From contig NZ_CP060825.1 in NCBI RefSeq assembly GCF_014489615.1, positions 1,715,501 through 1,779,500 on the forward strand: 64,000 nucleotides of DNA, in the 5' to 3' direction. The position numbers and the translations under genes were made by a program. Shown piece by piece: positions 1-8,623 of this stretch. Numbering within the stretch: position 1 is the stretch's first letter; every line of letters begins with the position of its first letter. This DNA is from Streptomyces genisteinicus. Its GTDB lineage: Bacteria; Actinomycetota; Actinomycetes; Streptomycetales; Streptomycetaceae. The notes beneath the pieces were generated by a model, which was given only the letters and a program-made list of their open reading frames with translations, was not told the DNA's origin and searched no databases.

Positions 1-290
1 CCGTCGCCGTGCGACGCGGGCGCTGAAGACCCGCCGGCAGGCGCGGGCGAAATGGAGCGCGGCCCGTCGGGCGAGCCGGGGTGCGCAGGTGCGCGGGCGG
101 CGTCCGGTGCGGCCGGGGGAGGTGGGGTCGGCTCCGCGAAGGGCTCCTCGCCGCACCGGGTCGGACCGGCGGCCACGGGGTGCGCGTCCGCGGCGGGCGG
201 GGGGTGCGCGCGGGGCGACGGCGCGGGACGGGCGGACTCGGCCGCGGCCGGGGCGGTGCCGTGCGGGGGGCGCGGGGAGGTGGGGGTCAC
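1..290 (-). CDS. Possible 5' part of an unidentified gene, cut by the window edge
   Basis: A minus-strand frame opens with GTG at 290 and stays open to the left edge for about 96 codons with very GC-rich third positions. The product seen is only a Pro/Ala-rich, low-complexity stretch. In Streptomyces this operon is often followed by a gene for a DUF2752 membrane protein with a Pro-rich N-terminus, which would fit, but no diagnostic residues lie inside the window. No Shine-Dalgarno sequence is visible and a strong terminator lies just upstream (310-356), so it would need its own promoter. Plus-strand frames here look like antisense shadows. Non-coding sequence is a real alternative. Confidence 0.25.
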   Translation of the reverse strand, partial: MTPTSPRPPHGTAPAAAESARPAPSPRAHPPPAADAHPVAAGPTRCGEEPFAEPTPPPPAAPDAARAPAHPGSPDGPRSISPAPAGGSSAPASHGD

Positions 291-309
291 GGCGTGATTG
301 TGCCCGGTG

Positions 310-356
310 CACGACGGCGGCGCAGCCCGGCCGTGCCGGGCTGCGCCGCCGTCGTG
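310..356 (-). terminator. Strong hairpin closing the trpE operon
   Basis: A perfect 21-bp inverted repeat (310-330 against 336-356) with a 5-nt loop lies 19 bp past the stop codon of the HGxxPAAW gene. There is no U-run, as is usual in Streptomyces. Confidence 0.85.
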
Positions 357-374
357 TGTCACGCGGTCACCGCG

Positions 375-629
375 TCAGGCCGCGGCGCTCTCCCGCGCGG
401 CGGCGCGGGCGCGCGCCTCGGCGACGGCCTGCGGCTCCTTCGGCGTGCCCATGCCCGCCATCTTCATCGCACCGCCGACGACGGCGCCGAGCACGATGAG
501 GGCCGAACCGGCCCAGAAACCGGCCGGGTTGTCCGCGACCATGAAGACGCCTGCGACGCAGAACCCGATGAAGGCGATGATGACGCCGGTCCAGGCGGCC
601 GGGGTGTGTCCGTGGCTGCTGCCCGCCAT
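375..629 (-). CDS. HGxxPAAW family small membrane protein
   Basis: An 84-aa protein that begins MAGSSHGHTPAAWTG, which contains the HGxxPAAW signature of a small actinobacterial family. Two hydrophobic segments (about residues 14-31 and 38-55) predict a two-pass membrane protein with an Ala/Glu/Arg-rich cytoplasmic tail. The family has no established biochemical role. It is the last gene before the terminator, in the operon hisI-trpE-Trp membrane protein, so a link to tryptophan or aromatic metabolism is inferred from position only. The start is an ATG at 629. Confidence 0.85.
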   Translation of the reverse strand: MAGSSHGHTPAAWTGVIIAFIGFCVAGVFMVADNPAGFWAGSALIVLGAVVGGAMKMAGMGTPKEPQAVAEARARAAARESAAA

Positions 630-760
630 GAGTGTGCTCCTCGTTTCTGGTGCGCTGTCGTGGGCTGGGTGCCCGTGGGCCGGTGGGGCCGGTCCCCGTG
701 GGCCGGGCTCCGGGGCCCGGTGTCATTGTCCCGCACGCCGGGACGGCGGATGAGCTGGGG

Positions 761-1414
761 TCACCCTTCGCGCGTCGGGTCCTCGCCGCGGTCCAGGGCC
801 TTCCACAGATCCTCGGGGCGGTCGGGGTCGACCGCGGCGGCCCGGCGGGGCCGCGGCGTGCCGTCGCGCTCGTAGCGGCCGGACATGGTGGGCCAGCGCT
901 TTCCGTACCGCAGCGCCAGCACTCCCGCCAGCAGGATCAGCAGCCCGCCGGCGGCTGTGACGTAGGGCCACGCGGTGTGGGTGAGGGCGCCGACCGTGGC
1001 GGCGGCGTCCCCGGTGGTGCGGGCGGCCTTCTCGTCGAGGGCGGCGGTGTCGGATGCGTCGAGCAGCGCCGCGGCGCTCGCGCCGGCGCCGCTGAGCGCG
1101 AGCAGGGCGGACACCAGCAGCCGGCCGGCGCGGCGTGCGGCGAAGACGGCCACGAGCGCGGCGAGGCCGACGACGGCCAGGGCGGTCGGGACGCCGGTGA
1201 CGTCGCCGCCCCGGGCGTCCAGCGCGACGGTCCCGCCGCCGACGGACGCGGTGCCCTCGGCCCAGACGCGGCCGGCGGCGAGCAGGACGACGGTGGCTCC
1301 GGCGGCACCGAGGAGCAGCGCGGCGGCGAGGCTGCGGCGGCTGCCGCTCGCCGCCGCCGGTGCGGCGGCCGAGGTACGGGGCTGGGGTACGGGAACAGCA
1401 CTCACCCGCCCCAC
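761..1414 (-). CDS. Tryptophan-biosynthesis-associated membrane protein (TIGR02234-like)
   Basis: A 217-aa protein with about four hydrophobic segments (roughly residues 28-47, 77-94, 98-117 and 150-170) and a charged C-terminal tail. Its place directly after trpE and its length fit the actinobacterial family found in trp operons, whose function is unknown. The GTG at 1414 is chosen because AAGGG sits 4-5 nt upstream. The next GTG at 1405 (MSAVPVPQP...) would give 214 aa and is the form I remember from homologues. It follows trpE by 17 nt, so it is co-transcribed. Confidence 0.8.
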   Translation of the reverse strand: MGRVSAVPVPQPRTSAAAPAAASGSRRSLAAALLLGAAGATVVLLAAGRVWAEGTASVGGGTVALDARGGDVTGVPTALAVVGLAALVAVFAARRAGRLLVSALLALSGAGASAAALLDASDTAALDEKAARTTGDAAATVGALTHTAWPYVTAAGGLLILLAGVLALRYGKRWPTMSGRYERDGTPRPRRAAAVDPDRPEDLWKALDRGEDPTREG

Positions 1415-1431
1415 TATCCCTTACCGGCCGG

Positions 1432-2916
1432 TCAGCCGTTCAGCCGGTTGGCCGTGTGGACGGCACGGAGCACCGCCGCCGCCTTGTTCCGGCACTCGGT
1501 GTCCTCGGCGACCGGGTCGGAGTCGGCCACCACGCCCGCGCCCGCCTGGACGTAGGCGGTGCCGTCGCGGAGCACCGCGGTGCGGATGGCGATGGCCGTG
1601 TCGGAGTCGCCGGCGAAGTCCAGGTAGCCGACGGCACCGCCGTAGAGCCCGCGCCGGGACGGTTCGAGCTCGTCGATGATCTGCATGGCCCGCGGCTTCG
1701 GCGCTCCCGAGAGGGTGCCCGCGGGGAAGCAGGCGGTGAGCACGTCGAAGGCGGTGCGGCCCTCGGCCACCCGGCCGGTGACGGTGGAAACGATGTGCAT
1801 CACATGGGAGTAGCGCTCGATCGACATGAAGTCGACCACCTCGACCGTGCCGGGTGCGCAGACACGGCCCAGGTCGTTGCGGCCGAGGTCGACGAGCATG
1901 AGGTGCTCGGCGCGCTCCTTGGGGTCGGCGAGCAGTTCCTCCGCGAGGTCGTGGTCCTCCTGCGGACTCGCGCCGCGCGGCCGGGTGCCCGCGATGGGGT
2001 GGACCATGGCCCGCCCGTCCTCGACCTTGACCAGCGCCTCCGGGCTGGAGCCGACGACGTCGAACCCGTCGAAGCGGAACAGGTACATGTACGGCGAGGG
2101 GTTGGTGGCGCGGAGCACCCGGTAGACGTCCAGCGCGCTCGCGGTGCACGGCGTCTCGAACCGCTGCGAGGGCACGACCTGGAAGGCCTCGCCGGCCCGG
2201 ATGCGCTCCTTGATGTCCTCGACGGCGGCCTGGTAGTCCTTGCCGCCCCACAGCGCGGAGAACTCCGGCAGTTCGGACGGCGGCAGGACGGCGGGCGGGG
2301 ACGCGAGCGGCCGGGAGAGGTCGGCCTCCATGGCGTCGAGGCGGGCGACGGCGCCCGCGTACGCCTCGTCGACGCCGGTGTCGAGGTCGTTGTGGTTGAT
2401 CGCGTTGGCGATCAGCAGGACGCTGCCGTCCCAGTGGTCGAGCACCGCGAGGTCCGAGGTGAGCAGCATGGTCAGCTCGGGGAGGCGGAGGTCGTCGCGC
2501 TCGCCGGGACCGATGCGCTCCAGGCGGCGGACGATGTCGTAGCCGAGGTAGCCGACCATGCCGCCGGTGAAGGGCGGCATCCCGGACGCCAGGTCGTGCG
2601 GGGTGTGGAGGGTCTCGACGGTCTCCCGCAGCGCGACCAGCGGGTCACCCGCGGTGGGGACGCCGACGGGCGGGGTGCCCAGCCAGTGCGCCTCGCCGTC
2701 CCGGGCGGTGAGCGTCGCGTCGGAGCGCACGCCGATGAAGGAGTAGCGCGACCAGGAGCGGCCGTTCTCCGCGGATTCGAGGAGGAAGGTGCCGGGGCGT
2801 TCGGCGGCGAGCTTGCGGTAGAGCCCCACGGGCGTGTCGCCGTCCGCCAGCAGCCGGCGGCTGACGGGGATGACGCGGCGGTCCGCCGCCAGCTTGCGGA
2901 AGGTCTCGAGATCCAT
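1432..2916 (-). CDS. trpE: Anthranilate synthase component I
   Basis: A 494-aa chorismate-utilising enzyme. With the TrpG glutaminase, which is not in this window, it makes anthranilate from chorismate and glutamine, the first committed step of tryptophan synthesis. The N-terminal regulatory domain carries LLES at residues 45-48, the motif that binds feedback-inhibiting tryptophan in characterised TrpE proteins, so inhibition is probably retained. The catalytic half shows PIAGTRPRG and the [12 protein letters not shown] block. The ATG at 2916 gives the usual N-terminus [10 protein letters not shown]. It lies 11 nt after hisI, which couples a histidine and a tryptophan gene in one transcript. 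Confidence 0.96.
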   Translation of the reverse strand: MDLETFRKLAADRRVIPVSRRLLADGDTPVGLYRKLAAERPGTFLLESAENGRSWSRYSFIGVRSDATLTARDGEAHWLGTPPVGVPTAGDPLVALRETVETLHTPHDLASGMPPFTGGMVGYLGYDIVRRLERIGPGERDDLRLPELTMLLTSDLAVLDHWDGSVLLIANAINHNDLDTGVDEAYAGAVARLDAMEADLSRPLASPPAVLPPSELPEFSALWGGKDYQAAVEDIKERIRAGEAFQVVPSQRFETPCTASALDVYRVLRATNPSPYMYLFRFDGFDVVGSSPEALVKVEDGRAMVHPIAGTRPRGASPQEDHDLAEELLADPKERAEHLMLVDLGRNDLGRVCAPGTVEVVDFMSIERYSHVMHIVSTVTGRVAEGRTAFDVLTACFPAGTLSGAPKPRAMQIIDELEPSRRGLYGGAVGYLDFAGDSDTAIAIRTAVLRDGTAYVQAGAGVVADSDPVAEDTECRNKAAAVLRAVHTANRLNG

Positions 2917-2927
2917 GGCGGCAGACC

Positions 2928-3299
2928 CTACTTGTCCAGGAGCACGTCGGCGTCGAAACAGGTGCGGGCGCCCGTGTGGCAGGCCGCGCCCACCTGGTCC
3001 ACCTTCACGAGGACGGTGTCGGCGTCGCAGTCCAGGGCCACGGACTTCACGTGCTGGACGTGGCCGGAGGTGTCGCCCTTCACCCAGTACTCGCCGCGGC
3101 TGCGGGACCAGTAGGTGCAGCGTCCGGTGGTCAGGGTGCGGTGCAGCGCCTCGTCGTCCATCCACCCGAGCATGAGCACCTCGCCGGTGTCGTACTGCTG
3201 GGCGATGGCGGGTACGAGGCCGTCGGCGCTGCGCTTGAGACGGGCGGCTACGGCGGGGTCGAGGGAGCTCGGCGGGACGCTGCTGGTCATGGTGGCCAT
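2928..3299 (-). CDS. hisI: Phosphoribosyl-AMP cyclohydrolase
   Basis: A 123-aa enzyme of histidine synthesis that opens the adenine ring of phosphoribosyl-AMP. The metal-site residues are present in [13 protein letters not shown] and in the C-terminal ACHTG...TCF pair of cysteines. It is the single-domain form; the HisE pyrophosphohydrolase is encoded elsewhere. ATG 3299 is given; an in-frame ATG at 3290 (MTSSVPPSS) is equally possible because neither has a clear Shine-Dalgarno. It is separated from the main his operon by about 2.8 kb and leads the trpE transcript. Confidence 0.94.
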   Translation of the reverse strand: MATMTSSVPPSSLDPAVAARLKRSADGLVPAIAQQYDTGEVLMLGWMDDEALHRTLTTGRCTYWSRSRGEYWVKGDTSGHVQHVKSVALDCDADTVLVKVDQVGAACHTGARTCFDADVLLDK

Positions 3300-3429
3300 T
3301 GTGCCGTGCCGGACCGGCCCGGCGGACGGGCGTCCACGGGGCGGACCGGGAACCGGCGGCGAACCCGCGCGAGGGGGCGCGGGGCCCGGTCCGGGTTCCC
3401 CGCGCCGGGCGCCGAACGCCCGGGCCCCG

Positions 3430-3435
3430 TACCCT
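3430..3435 (+). promoter_or_regulatory. -10 box TACCCT of a leaderless promoter
   Basis: TACCCT lies 7 nt before the ATG at 3443 and no Shine-Dalgarno is present. This matches the TANNNT-then-start layout of actinobacterial leaderless transcripts. Confidence 0.6.
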
Positions 3436-3442
3436 GGCGGGC

Positions 3443-4075
3443 ATGTCGACCCATGCCAAGCGTGAACGACTTCTGCTCGCCGACCTGTTGGAGGCGGCGG
3501 GCCCCGGTGCCCCGACCCTGTGCAAGGGCTGGACGGCGCATGACCTCGCCGCGCACGTCGTGATGCGGGAGCGGCGGCCCGACGCGGCGGGCGGAGTGCT
3601 CCTGAAGGCCCTGGCGGACCGGATGGAGCGGATCCGTGCCGAGTTCGCGGCCCAGCCGTACGAGGAGCTGCTGCGGATGATCCGCAGCGGCCCGCCCAGG
3701 ATGTCGCCGTACTCCCTCAAGCAGATCGACGAGGCGGCCAACACGATCGAGTTCTTCGTGCACGCGGAGGACGTGCGCCGGGCGCAGGCGGACTGGACGC
3801 CGCGCGACCTGGACCCGGTCTTCGAGAACGTCCTGTGGTCGCGCCTGGAGAAGGGCGCGCGGCTGCTGGGGCGGCGGGCCCCGCTGGGCGTGGTGCTGCG
3901 CAGGCCCGACGGCCAGACGGTGGTCGCCCACCGGGGAACGCCGGTGGTGACGGTGACGGGCCAGCCGGGCGAGCTGACGCTGTTCGCGTTCGGCCGGCAG
4001 GACGCCGCCCGGGTGGATCTGGAGGGCGACAAGGACGCGATCGCCCGGGTCCGGACGGCGCAGCTCGGGGTGTAG
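3443..4075 (+). CDS. TIGR03085-type DinB/MDMPI-fold protein
   Basis: A 210-aa protein with an N-terminal four-helix bundle of the mycothiol-dependent maleylpyruvate isomerase/DinB type. [11 protein letters not shown] supplies His33 and His38, and [11 protein letters not shown] supplies His108, a plausible metal-binding triad. The C-terminal beta-rich part (about residues 150-210) is the SCP2-like or family-specific domain. These proteins are thought to be metal- and perhaps mycothiol-dependent, but the substrate is unknown. The ATG at 3443 fits the leaderless promoter. It is transcribed divergently from hisI. Confidence 0.85.
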   Translation: MSTHAKRERLLLADLLEAAGPGAPTLCKGWTAHDLAAHVVMRERRPDAAGGVLLKALADRMERIRAEFAAQPYEELLRMIRSGPPRMSPYSLKQIDEAANTIEFFVHAEDVRRAQADWTPRDLDPVFENVLWSRLEKGARLLGRRAPLGVVLRRPDGQTVVAHRGTPVVTVTGQPGELTLFAFGRQDAARVDLEGDKDAIARVRTAQLGV

Positions 4076-4111
4076 GCCCCCGCCCGGGTGCAGGAACCTC
4101 CGGGCCGGGGC
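4076..4111 (+). terminator. Hairpin between convergent genes
   Basis: A near-perfect 12-bp inverted repeat (4076-4087 against 4100-4111, one mismatch) starts immediately after the TAG stop at 4073-4075. Confidence 0.6.
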
Positions 4112-4203
4112 TTCCCGCACAGGCGGGCGCCCGGGGCCGCCGCACCGGCCGGGCTCGCCCGCGCCGCCGGAAAGGGGTCCCGGGCCGGGACCGCGTCCGA
4201 AAG

Positions 4204-5475
4204 TCAGTGCGGCAGCTCGGCCCGCCGCAGGTGGACCGAGCAGAGGCCGTACACGGCTCCCGCCGCGCACACCAGGGCGCTGACCGCGAAGACCGGCGTG
4301 GCGTCCCACAGGCCGACCGCGGCGCCGGTGAGCGGAAAGCTCAGCGGCGCCAGGCCGAGGCTGACGAAGGTCGCGAGCGAGGTGACCCGGCCCAGGTGGG
4401 CGGGGTCGGCGGCGGTCTGGAGCAGCGCGCCGCACAGGGAGCCGCTCACCCCGGTGAGCACACCGACCAGGGCCGCGACGGCGACGGCCGCGACGAGGCC
4501 GGGCAGCAGCGCGAGCGCGGCGATCGCCGCGGAGCCGGTGACCAGCGCGAGGCCCATGACGAGCCCGGCGCGCGGTATCCGGCCCCGGACGGCCAGCAGC
4601 AGGGAGGCGGCGGCCGACCCGGCGGCGAAGCCGGCGAGCAGCCAGCCGAGCCCCGGCGCACCCCACCCCCGGGCCTCGGCGAGCAGCGCGAGGCCGACGC
4701 CGAGGGGGCCGACGAAGCCGAGGTCGCTGACGGCGACGACCACGATCAGCGGGCCGAGCACCCGGTGCCCGCGGACGTACCGCAGTCCGTCCGCGAGGTC
4801 CCCCGCCAACCGCTTCAGGCGGCCGCCCCGCTCAGCCGCCGGGGAGCCCACCGGCCCCGGCGGGGAGTTCTCCGCCGCCGAAGGCGGGAGGGGGGCGATG
4901 CGGAGGGTGAGCAGCAGGGGGAGCGAGAGCGCGAAGAGGGCCGCCGCCGCGGTGAACGCCGCGGGTGCCCCGGACAGGGCGGTCGCCGCGCCGCCGAGCG
5001 GGGCTCCGGCGACGGTCGCCCCGCGGCCGGCGAGGCCGCGCAGTCCCTGCACCCGGGCGAGCTGTCCGCGGGGCACGATGCGCGGGGGCAGTGCGCCGAC
5101 GGCCGGCATGAAGACGGCGTCGAGGATCCCGAAGACGACGGCGACCGCCGCGAGCACCCAGAGACCCGGGGTGGTCAGCCACAGCAGGGCGGCGAGGCCC
5201 AGCACGACGAGGCAGCGGGCGGTGTCGCTGACGAGGACCACCGTCCGGGGTCCGATCCGGTCGGCGAGGACACCGCCGCCGAGCATGAGCAGGGCGCGCG
5301 GCACGGCCCCGGCGGCCAGCACGGCCCCCGCCTCCGCGGCGCTGCCGCCGCGGGTGGCCGCCCAGGTCAGGGCGACGTGGTAGACGCTGTCGCCGGTGGC
5401 CGAGAGCCCGTAGGCGCCGAGCCAGCGCAGCACCTGCGGGTCACGGTGGGCGGACAGCCCCACATCGGCGGGCAC
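4204..5475 (-). CDS. MFS transporter (MFS_3-like)
   Basis: A 423-aa protein with about twelve transmembrane segments. An early LADRIGPRT element matches the loop 2-3 signature of major facilitator transporters, and a charged central loop (about residues 205-225) separates the two halves. The family consists mostly of efflux carriers for small molecules; the substrate cannot be read from the sequence. Although the frame stays open upstream to 6093, that part is coding-poor Arg/Gly/Cys-rich translation of repeats. The GTG at 5475 starts just before PADVGLSAHRDP, which is typical of the family, with GAGAGG upstream. It appears monocistronic. Confidence 0.85.
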   Translation of the reverse strand: MPADVGLSAHRDPQVLRWLGAYGLSATGDSVYHVALTWAATRGGSAAEAGAVLAAGAVPRALLMLGGGVLADRIGPRTVVLVSDTARCLVVLGLAALLWLTTPGLWVLAAVAVVFGILDAVFMPAVGALPPRIVPRGQLARVQGLRGLAGRGATVAGAPLGGAATALSGAPAAFTAAAALFALSLPLLLTLRIAPLPPSAAENSPPGPVGSPAAERGGRLKRLAGDLADGLRYVRGHRVLGPLIVVVAVSDLGFVGPLGVGLALLAEARGWGAPGLGWLLAGFAAGSAAASLLLAVRGRIPRAGLVMGLALVTGSAAIAALALLPGLVAAVAVAALVGVLTGVSGSLCGALLQTAADPAHLGRVTSLATFVSLGLAPLSFPLTGAAVGLWDATPVFAVSALVCAAGAVYGLCSVHLRRAELPH

Positions 5476-5840
5476 AGCGGTGGAGCCTCTCGGAACGGCG
5501 GCGGGGTGGACGGGGTCCGCCCGGGACACTGCGGGCGACCCCGCACGAATGTACGGGACCCGTTCGGCAACGCCGCACGCGCCCGGGGGCCGGTCTCCAC
5601 CGAACGGCACCGCGACCACCGCCCCGAACACGCAGCGCACGACCACCGGACCCGCAGACGACAAAACAGCCCCCACACCGGCGGGCCGGTACGTTCCACG
5701 CGGACACGGGGCGCGCAGGAGGCGTAAGCGCCCGACGGTCCTCCGGCTAGGGCAACACAAGTCTGGGGCGAGCGGGCGCTCTAGCCTCCGGAGGGACCCG
5801 CAACCCCCACTCCACGCACCGGACCAGCGCCGTGCAACCC

Positions 5841-5895
5841 AAGCCCGTCCGGCGCTTGAGGACACCCGCGCGCAGCGGGGGTGCACCACCCCCGC
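5841..5895 (+). repeat. Dispersed intergenic hairpin repeat, copy A
   Basis: It begins with AAGCCCGTCCGGCGCTTGAG and ends in a 9-bp stem (5875-5883 against 5887-5895). I recall the CCCGTCCGGCG(C/T)TTGAGGAC core as common between genes of Streptomyces genomes. Confidence 0.75.
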
Positions 5896-5928
5896 CCGCA
5901 CAAAAGGCGCAAGCCCAACCCCGCACCA

Positions 5929-5984
5929 AAGCCCGTCCGGCGCCTGAGGACAACCCGCGCGCAGCGTGGGTGCGCCACCCACAC
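5929..5984 (+). repeat. Dispersed intergenic hairpin repeat, copy B
   Basis: Same core as copy A with CGCCTGAGGAC. It ends in a stem (5964-5972 against 5976-5984, one mismatch) in which one G-C pair of copy A is replaced by T-A. Confidence 0.75.
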
Positions 5985-6054
5985 ACCCGCACCCCACAAC
6001 GCACCCGCCCCCGCGGAAACCGCCCCCGCCCCGGCAAGGCCCCCCGGACGCACC

Positions 6055-6088
6055 GAGGGGCCTCCAGGACCATCCCCGGAGGCCCCTC
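6055..6088 (-). terminator. Terminator of the his operon
   Basis: A perfect 11-bp inverted repeat GAGGGGCCTCC / GGAGGCCCCTC with a 12-nt loop lies 12 bp past the hisF stop codon. Confidence 0.85.
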
Positions 6089-6099
6089 CGCACACGGCC

Positions 6100-6855
6100 T
6101 CAGCGAACCGGGTGGCCCGCCTCCCGCAGGCTGTCCTTGACCTGCCCGATGCGCAGGTCACCGAAGTGGAACACGGACGCGGCGAGCACCGCGTCCGCCC
6201 CGGCGGCGACGGCGGGCGGGAAGTCGGCGAGCCGGCCCGCGCCGCCGGAGGCGATCACCGGGACCGTCACATGCGTGCGCACGGCCGCGATCATCTCGGT
6301 GTCGTAGCCGTCCTTGGTGCCGTCGGCGTCCATGGAGTTGAGCAGGATCTCGCCCGCGCCGAGCTCGGCCGCGCGGTGCGCCCACTCGACGGCGTCGATG
6401 CCGGTCCCACGGCGACCGCCGTGGGTGGTGACCTCGAAGGTGCCGGACGGGGTGCGCCGGGCGTCGACGGAGAGCACCAGCACCTGGCGTCCGAAGCGTT
6501 CGGCGATCTCGCGGATCAGCTCCGGGCGCGCGATGGCCGCGGTGTTGACGCCGACCTTGTCGGCGCCCGCCCGCAGCAGCCGGTCCACGTCGTCGGCGGA
6601 GCGCACTCCGCCGCCCACGGTGAGCGGGATGAAGACCTGTTCCGCGGTGCGGCGCACCACGTCGTAGGTGGTCTCCCGGTTGCCGGAGGAGGCGGTGATG
6701 TCGAGGAAGGTCAGCTCGTCGGCGCCTTCGGCGTCGTAGAGCTTGGCCATCTCGACGGGGTCGCCGGCGTCGCGCAGGTTCTGGAAGTTGACGCCCTTGA
6801 CGACGCGCCCGGCGTCGACGTCCAGGCAGGGGATGACGCGGACCGCGACGGTCAT
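6100..6855 (-). CDS. hisF: Imidazole glycerol phosphate synthase, cyclase subunit
   Basis: A 251-aa (beta/alpha)8 barrel that, with HisH, converts PRFAR and ammonia into imidazole glycerol phosphate and AICAR. The catalytic aspartates lie in [14 protein letters not shown] (near residue 11) and in LSVDARR. The phosphate-binding loops GGGVRS and ASGGAG are present. Its ATG overlaps the ridA stop codon by 4 bp (ATGA), so translation is coupled. It is the last gene of the operon, followed by a hairpin. Length is normal for the family. Confidence 0.97.
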   Translation of the reverse strand: MTVAVRVIPCLDVDAGRVVKGVNFQNLRDAGDPVEMAKLYDAEGADELTFLDITASSGNRETTYDVVRRTAEQVFIPLTVGGGVRSADDVDRLLRAGADKVGVNTAAIARPELIREIAERFGRQVLVLSVDARRTPSGTFEVTTHGGRRGTGIDAVEWAHRAAELGAGEILLNSMDADGTKDGYDTEMIAAVRTHVTVPVIASGGAGRLADFPPAVAAGADAVLAASVFHFGDLRIGQVKDSLREAGHPVR

Positions 6856-7256
6856 GCGTCACCTCCGGCGGGACGGTAGGCCTCGACCTCGACCTCGACC
6901 ACGAGCGAGGGGTCGACGAAGCCGGAGACGATGATCATCGACGCCGCGGGCCGCACCGCGTCGAAGAGTTCCTTGTGGGCTCGGCCCACCTCCTCGACGT
7001 CGCGGGCGTGGGTGATGTACATCCGGGTGCGCACCACGTCGGCGGCGCCGAGGCCGAGCTGCTTCAGCGCGTCGACGGCGACGCCGAACGCGGTGAGGGT
7101 CTGCTCGTACGGGCTGCCCGCGGCGATCTCGCCGTCGACGACGGAGGTGCAGCCGGAGACCAGGACCAGGCCGTTCGGGAGTTCGACGGCGCGGGAGTAG
7201 CCGAAGCTCTCCTCCCACGGGCCGCCGGAGGAGACCCGGCGCACGGGGCCGCTCAT
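6852..7256 (-). CDS. RidA family protein in the his operon
   Basis: A 134-aa YjgF/YER057c/UK114 protein. It shows [10 protein letters not shown] and [19 protein letters not shown], typical of the trimeric fold that binds reactive enamine/imine intermediates. Canonical RidA hydrolyses 2-aminoacrylate; whether this copy does so, or acts on an intermediate of histidine synthesis, is not known. It sits between priA and hisF with overlapping or adjacent stop and start codons, an arrangement I recall as conserved in Streptomyces. Confidence 0.88.
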   Translation of the reverse strand: MSGPVRRVSSGGPWEESFGYSRAVELPNGLVLVSGCTSVVDGEIAAGSPYEQTLTAFGVAVDALKQLGLGAADVVRTRMYITHARDVEEVGRAHKELFDAVRPAASMIIVSGFVDPSLVVEVEVEAYRPAGGDA

Positions 7257-7981
7257 GCCGCCACCGCCGCGAGTGCCTCCTCCAGGGTGAACGCCTTCGC
7301 GTACAGGGCCTTGCCCACGATGGCGCCCTCGACGCCCACGGGCACCAGGCCCGCGAGCGCGCGCAGGTCGTCGAGGGAGGAGACGCCGCCGGAGGCGACG
7401 ACGGGCTTGTCGGTGGCCGCGCAGACGTTCTTCAGCAGCTCCAGGTTGGGGCCCTGGAGGGTGCCGTCCTTGGCGATGTCGGTGACGACGTAGCGGGCGC
7501 AGCCCTCGGAGTCGAGGCGGGCGAGGGTCTCGTAGAGGTCGCCGCCGTCGCGGGTCCAGCCGCGTCCGCGCAGCGTGGTGCCGCGGACGTCGAGGCCGAC
7601 GGCGATCCGGTCGCCGTGCTCGGCGATGACCTTGGCGACCCACTCGGGGGTCTCCAGCGCGGCGGTGCCGAGGTTGACGCGGCGGCAGCCGGTGGCGAGG
7701 GCGGCCGCGAGCGAGGCGTCGTCGCGGATGCCGCCGGAGAGCTCGACCTTGATGTCCATGGCGGCGGCGACCTCGGCGATCAGCTCCCGGTTGTCGCCGG
7801 TGCCGAAGGCGGCGTCGAGGTCGACCAGGTGCAGCCACTCGGCGCCGGAGCGCTGCCAGGCGAGCGCGGCCTCCAGCGGGGAGCCGTAGGAGGTCTCGGT
7901 GCCCGACTCGCCGTGGACCAGGCGGACGGCCTGGCCGTCGCGGACGTCGACGGCGGGGAGGAGTTCAAGCGTGCTGCTCAC
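7253..7981 (-). CDS. priA: Bifunctional HisA/TrpF phosphoribosyl isomerase (PriA)
   Basis: A 242-aa (beta/alpha)8 barrel. In Streptomyces and Mycobacterium, PriA isomerises both ProFAR (histidine pathway) and phosphoribosyl anthranilate (tryptophan pathway), replacing a separate trpF. The catalytic pair is Asp12 in LPAVDVRDG and Asp131 in VGLDVRGT. Arg20 matches the S. coelicolor Arg19 implicated in the TrpF reaction, given the one-residue longer N-terminus. The GTG at 7981 forms a GTGA overlap with the hisH stop. Its presence in a his operon makes histidine regulation relevant to tryptophan supply. Confidence 0.95.
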   Translation of the reverse strand: MSSTLELLPAVDVRDGQAVRLVHGESGTETSYGSPLEAALAWQRSGAEWLHLVDLDAAFGTGDNRELIAEVAAAMDIKVELSGGIRDDASLAAALATGCRRVNLGTAALETPEWVAKVIAEHGDRIAVGLDVRGTTLRGRGWTRDGGDLYETLARLDSEGCARYVVTDIAKDGTLQGPNLELLKNVCAATDKPVVASGGVSSLDDLRALAGLVPVGVEGAIVGKALYAKAFTLEEALAAVAA

Positions 7982-8619
7982 AGTGTTCCGATCCAGTTGG
8001 TGAGGAGCTGGGCTCCGGCGTCGCCGGACTTCTCGGGGTGGAACTGGGTGGCCCAGAGCGCGCCGTTCTCGACGGCGGCGACGAAGGGCTCGCCGTGCGT
8101 CGCCCAGGTGACCCGGGGGGCGCGGATGGCCGGGTTGGTGACCTCCAGCTCCCAGTCGTGCACCGCGTAGGAGTGCACGAAGTAGAAGCGCTCGTCGGCG
8201 CCGACGCCGGCGAACAGGTCGCTGTCCGCGGGGGCTTCGACGGTGTTCCAGCCCATGTGGGGCACGACGGGGGCCTTCAGCGGGCCCACGGTGCCCGGCC
8301 ATTCGTCGAGGCCTTCGGTCTCGACGCCGTGCTCGATGCCGCGGGCGAAGAGGATCTGCATGCCGACGCAGATGCCCATGACGGGGCGGCCGCCGGCCAG
8401 CCTGCGTCCGACGACCCACTCGCCGCGGGCCTTGCGCAGTCCGTCCATGCAGGCGGAGAACGCGCCGACGCCGGGGACGAGCAGTCCGTCGGCGTTCATG
8501 GCCCTGTCGTAGTCGCGGGTGATCTCGACGTCGGCGCCGACCCGGGCGAGGGCCCGCTCGGCGGAGCGGACGTTGCCGAAGCCGTAGTCGAAGACGACGA
8601 CCTTCCTGGCTGCGCTCAT
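7978..8619 (-). CDS. hisH: Imidazole glycerol phosphate synthase, glutaminase subunit
   Basis: A 213-aa class I glutamine amidotransferase that feeds ammonia to HisF. The nucleophile is Cys84 in MGICVGMQ, and the His-Glu pair is in [14 protein letters not shown]-type Shine-Dalgarno lies just before the ATG at 8619, inside the end of the preceding 55-codon ORF. The downstream junction with priA overlaps by 4 bp. Confidence 0.97.
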   Translation of the reverse strand: MSAARKVVVFDYGFGNVRSAERALARVGADVEITRDYDRAMNADGLLVPGVGAFSACMDGLRKARGEWVVGRRLAGGRPVMGICVGMQILFARGIEHGVETEGLDEWPGTVGPLKAPVVPHMGWNTVEAPADSDLFAGVGADERFYFVHSYAVHDWELEVTNPAIRAPRVTWATHGEPFVAAVENGALWATQFHPEKSGDAGAQLLTNWIGTL

Positions 8620-8623
8620 GGTG

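Larger units (their letters stand above)
5476..6054. other. Long intergenic region with dispersed repeats
   Basis: There is no credible gene in about 580 bp. From 5740 to 5785 there is an imperfect hairpin with TCCGGCTAG and CTAGCCTCCGGA arms, possibly around the MFS promoter. From 5841 to 5984 two copies of a dispersed intergenic repeat lie in direct orientation. The open frames across this stretch are rich in Arg, Pro and Cys and are not gene-like. Confidence 0.7.

Noticed and set aside
1360..3114. 584-codon frame antisense to trpE
   Set aside because: Composition and lack of domains mark it as a shadow of trpE and hisI.
5747..6093. N-terminal extension of the MFS transporter up to 6093
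   Set aside because: The extra 206 residues are Arg/Gly/Cys-rich translation of the intergenic repeats, with no RBS at the far start; GTG 5475 is adequate.
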